This document shows, in pieces, positions 63,598-64,000 of a DNA stretch of 64,000 nucleotides. Under the pieces are notes generated by a model. That model did not search any database. It was not told the origin of the DNA and saw nothing but the letters and a program-made list of their open reading frames with translations. How positions within the stretch are numbered: position 1 is the first letter of the stretch; the number at the start of each line of letters is the position of its first letter. Both the position numbers and the translations under genes were made by a program. The DNA lies in contig OY755179.1 of the NCBI GenBank assembly GCA_963576735.1, positions 4,340,001 through 4,404,000 on the forward strand. The letters run 5' to 3'. The DNA is from Bedellia somnulentella (lineage: Eukaryota > Arthropoda > Insecta > Lepidoptera > Bedelliidae).

Positions 63598-63838
63598 GTC
63601 GGCTTAGAATAGCACTACCCCATTTCTTTCGGTGGGTGTACGTAAGAGGCGACTAACGGTATTGGGGCTTTTAAGAGATTTTTGGGCGATGCGGTTGGAG
63701 ACCCATCACCAATAACCTTTATTTTACCGTCTTTACCCCACTCAACTTTCCAAAAGTGGCTAAGGAGTTTCTAATTCCTTAGCTCTGGCTACCCCTTCTA
63801 GGGATTTACAGCCGTGAGTATATGTATGTATGTATGTA
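63598..63838 (+). repeat. SINE-like retroposon, family A, full length
   Basis: Complete unit from GCTGTGTAGTGTCGGCTTAG to CCGTGAGTATATGTATGTAT; best-preserved copy in the window. Confidence 0.85.
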
Positions 63839-63889
63839 ATAACTATTATTGTAAGTAAACAAGTTCGTTTTAATGTAAGCCAATTATAT

Positions 63890-64000
63890 TTATTTATTTT
63901 TGCCCTTGTCTGGTATGTCTACCCGAATGACTGTGTATCTTAAATTTGCTGATCTTACCTCCCAATGTTGTCTGGAAGAGATCGCTTTTAGCGATAACAC
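63890..64000. repeat. LINE-like 3' region at the window edge
   Basis: GTCTGGAAGAGATCGCTTTT and TAGCGATAA are a stretch I associate with the 3' part of a widespread lepidopteran LINE. It runs off the window. Confidence 0.4.

Overview
The window is animal nuclear DNA. It is AT-rich, has spliced genes, and is crowded with interspersed repeats. The repeat content points to a moth or butterfly: an R4/Dong-type LINE set in a TAA array, CR1-type LINEs, BEL/Pao and gypsy LTR elements, Transib and hAT-like DNA transposons, and several SINE families. The order is an inference; no species is claimed.

Two host genes are visible. At the left edge (174-1501, + strand) are the last three exons of a cyclic-nucleotide phosphodiesterase-like gene. 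The rest is one complete gene on the minus strand: PGM2, a phosphoglucomutase/phosphopentomutase of the alpha-D-phosphohexomutase family. I resolved 12 coding exons between 52324 (ATG) and 8842 (stop). They join in frame to 607 codons, carry all four signature loops of the family, and span 43.5 kb, of which about 4 percent is coding. The two genes converge.

Layout: 1850-7750 holds a tRNA-SINE, a 2.4-kb transposon with ~450-bp inverted repeats, a 0.9-kb MITE containing a tRNA-like sequence, and a Transib element with a RAG1-related transposase fragment. PGM2 exons 12 to 8 follow (8842-18093), with SINEs and foldbacks in the introns. Intron 7 (18094-32770) holds a nested SINE / TTA-tailed retroposon / R4-Dong LINE, a stray 155-bp copy of PGM2 exon 7, and a 7.7-kb BEL/Pao element with identical LTRs, a 5-bp target duplication, a baculovirus-F-like envelope region, and no integrase core. 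Exons 7 to 4 lie at 32771-35183. Intron 3 (35184-45758) holds a hAT-like MITE and a CR1-type LINE split by a SINE, whose tail was in turn hit by a gypsy element with a textbook -1 frameshift signal. Exons 3, 2 and 1 lie at 45850, 46545 and 52324. Upstream of PGM2 (52325-64000) are a 596-bp palindrome, a hAT-like element (TTACTCAC duplications) enclosing a CR1-type LINE with two open ORFs, and further MITEs and SINEs.

The strongest candidates for a second look are the Transib/RAG1-like element, the integrase-less but young BEL element with envelope, the gypsy frameshift pseudoknot, and the duplicated PGM2 exon fragment. All statements rest on reading the sequence and on family knowledge; no searches were run.
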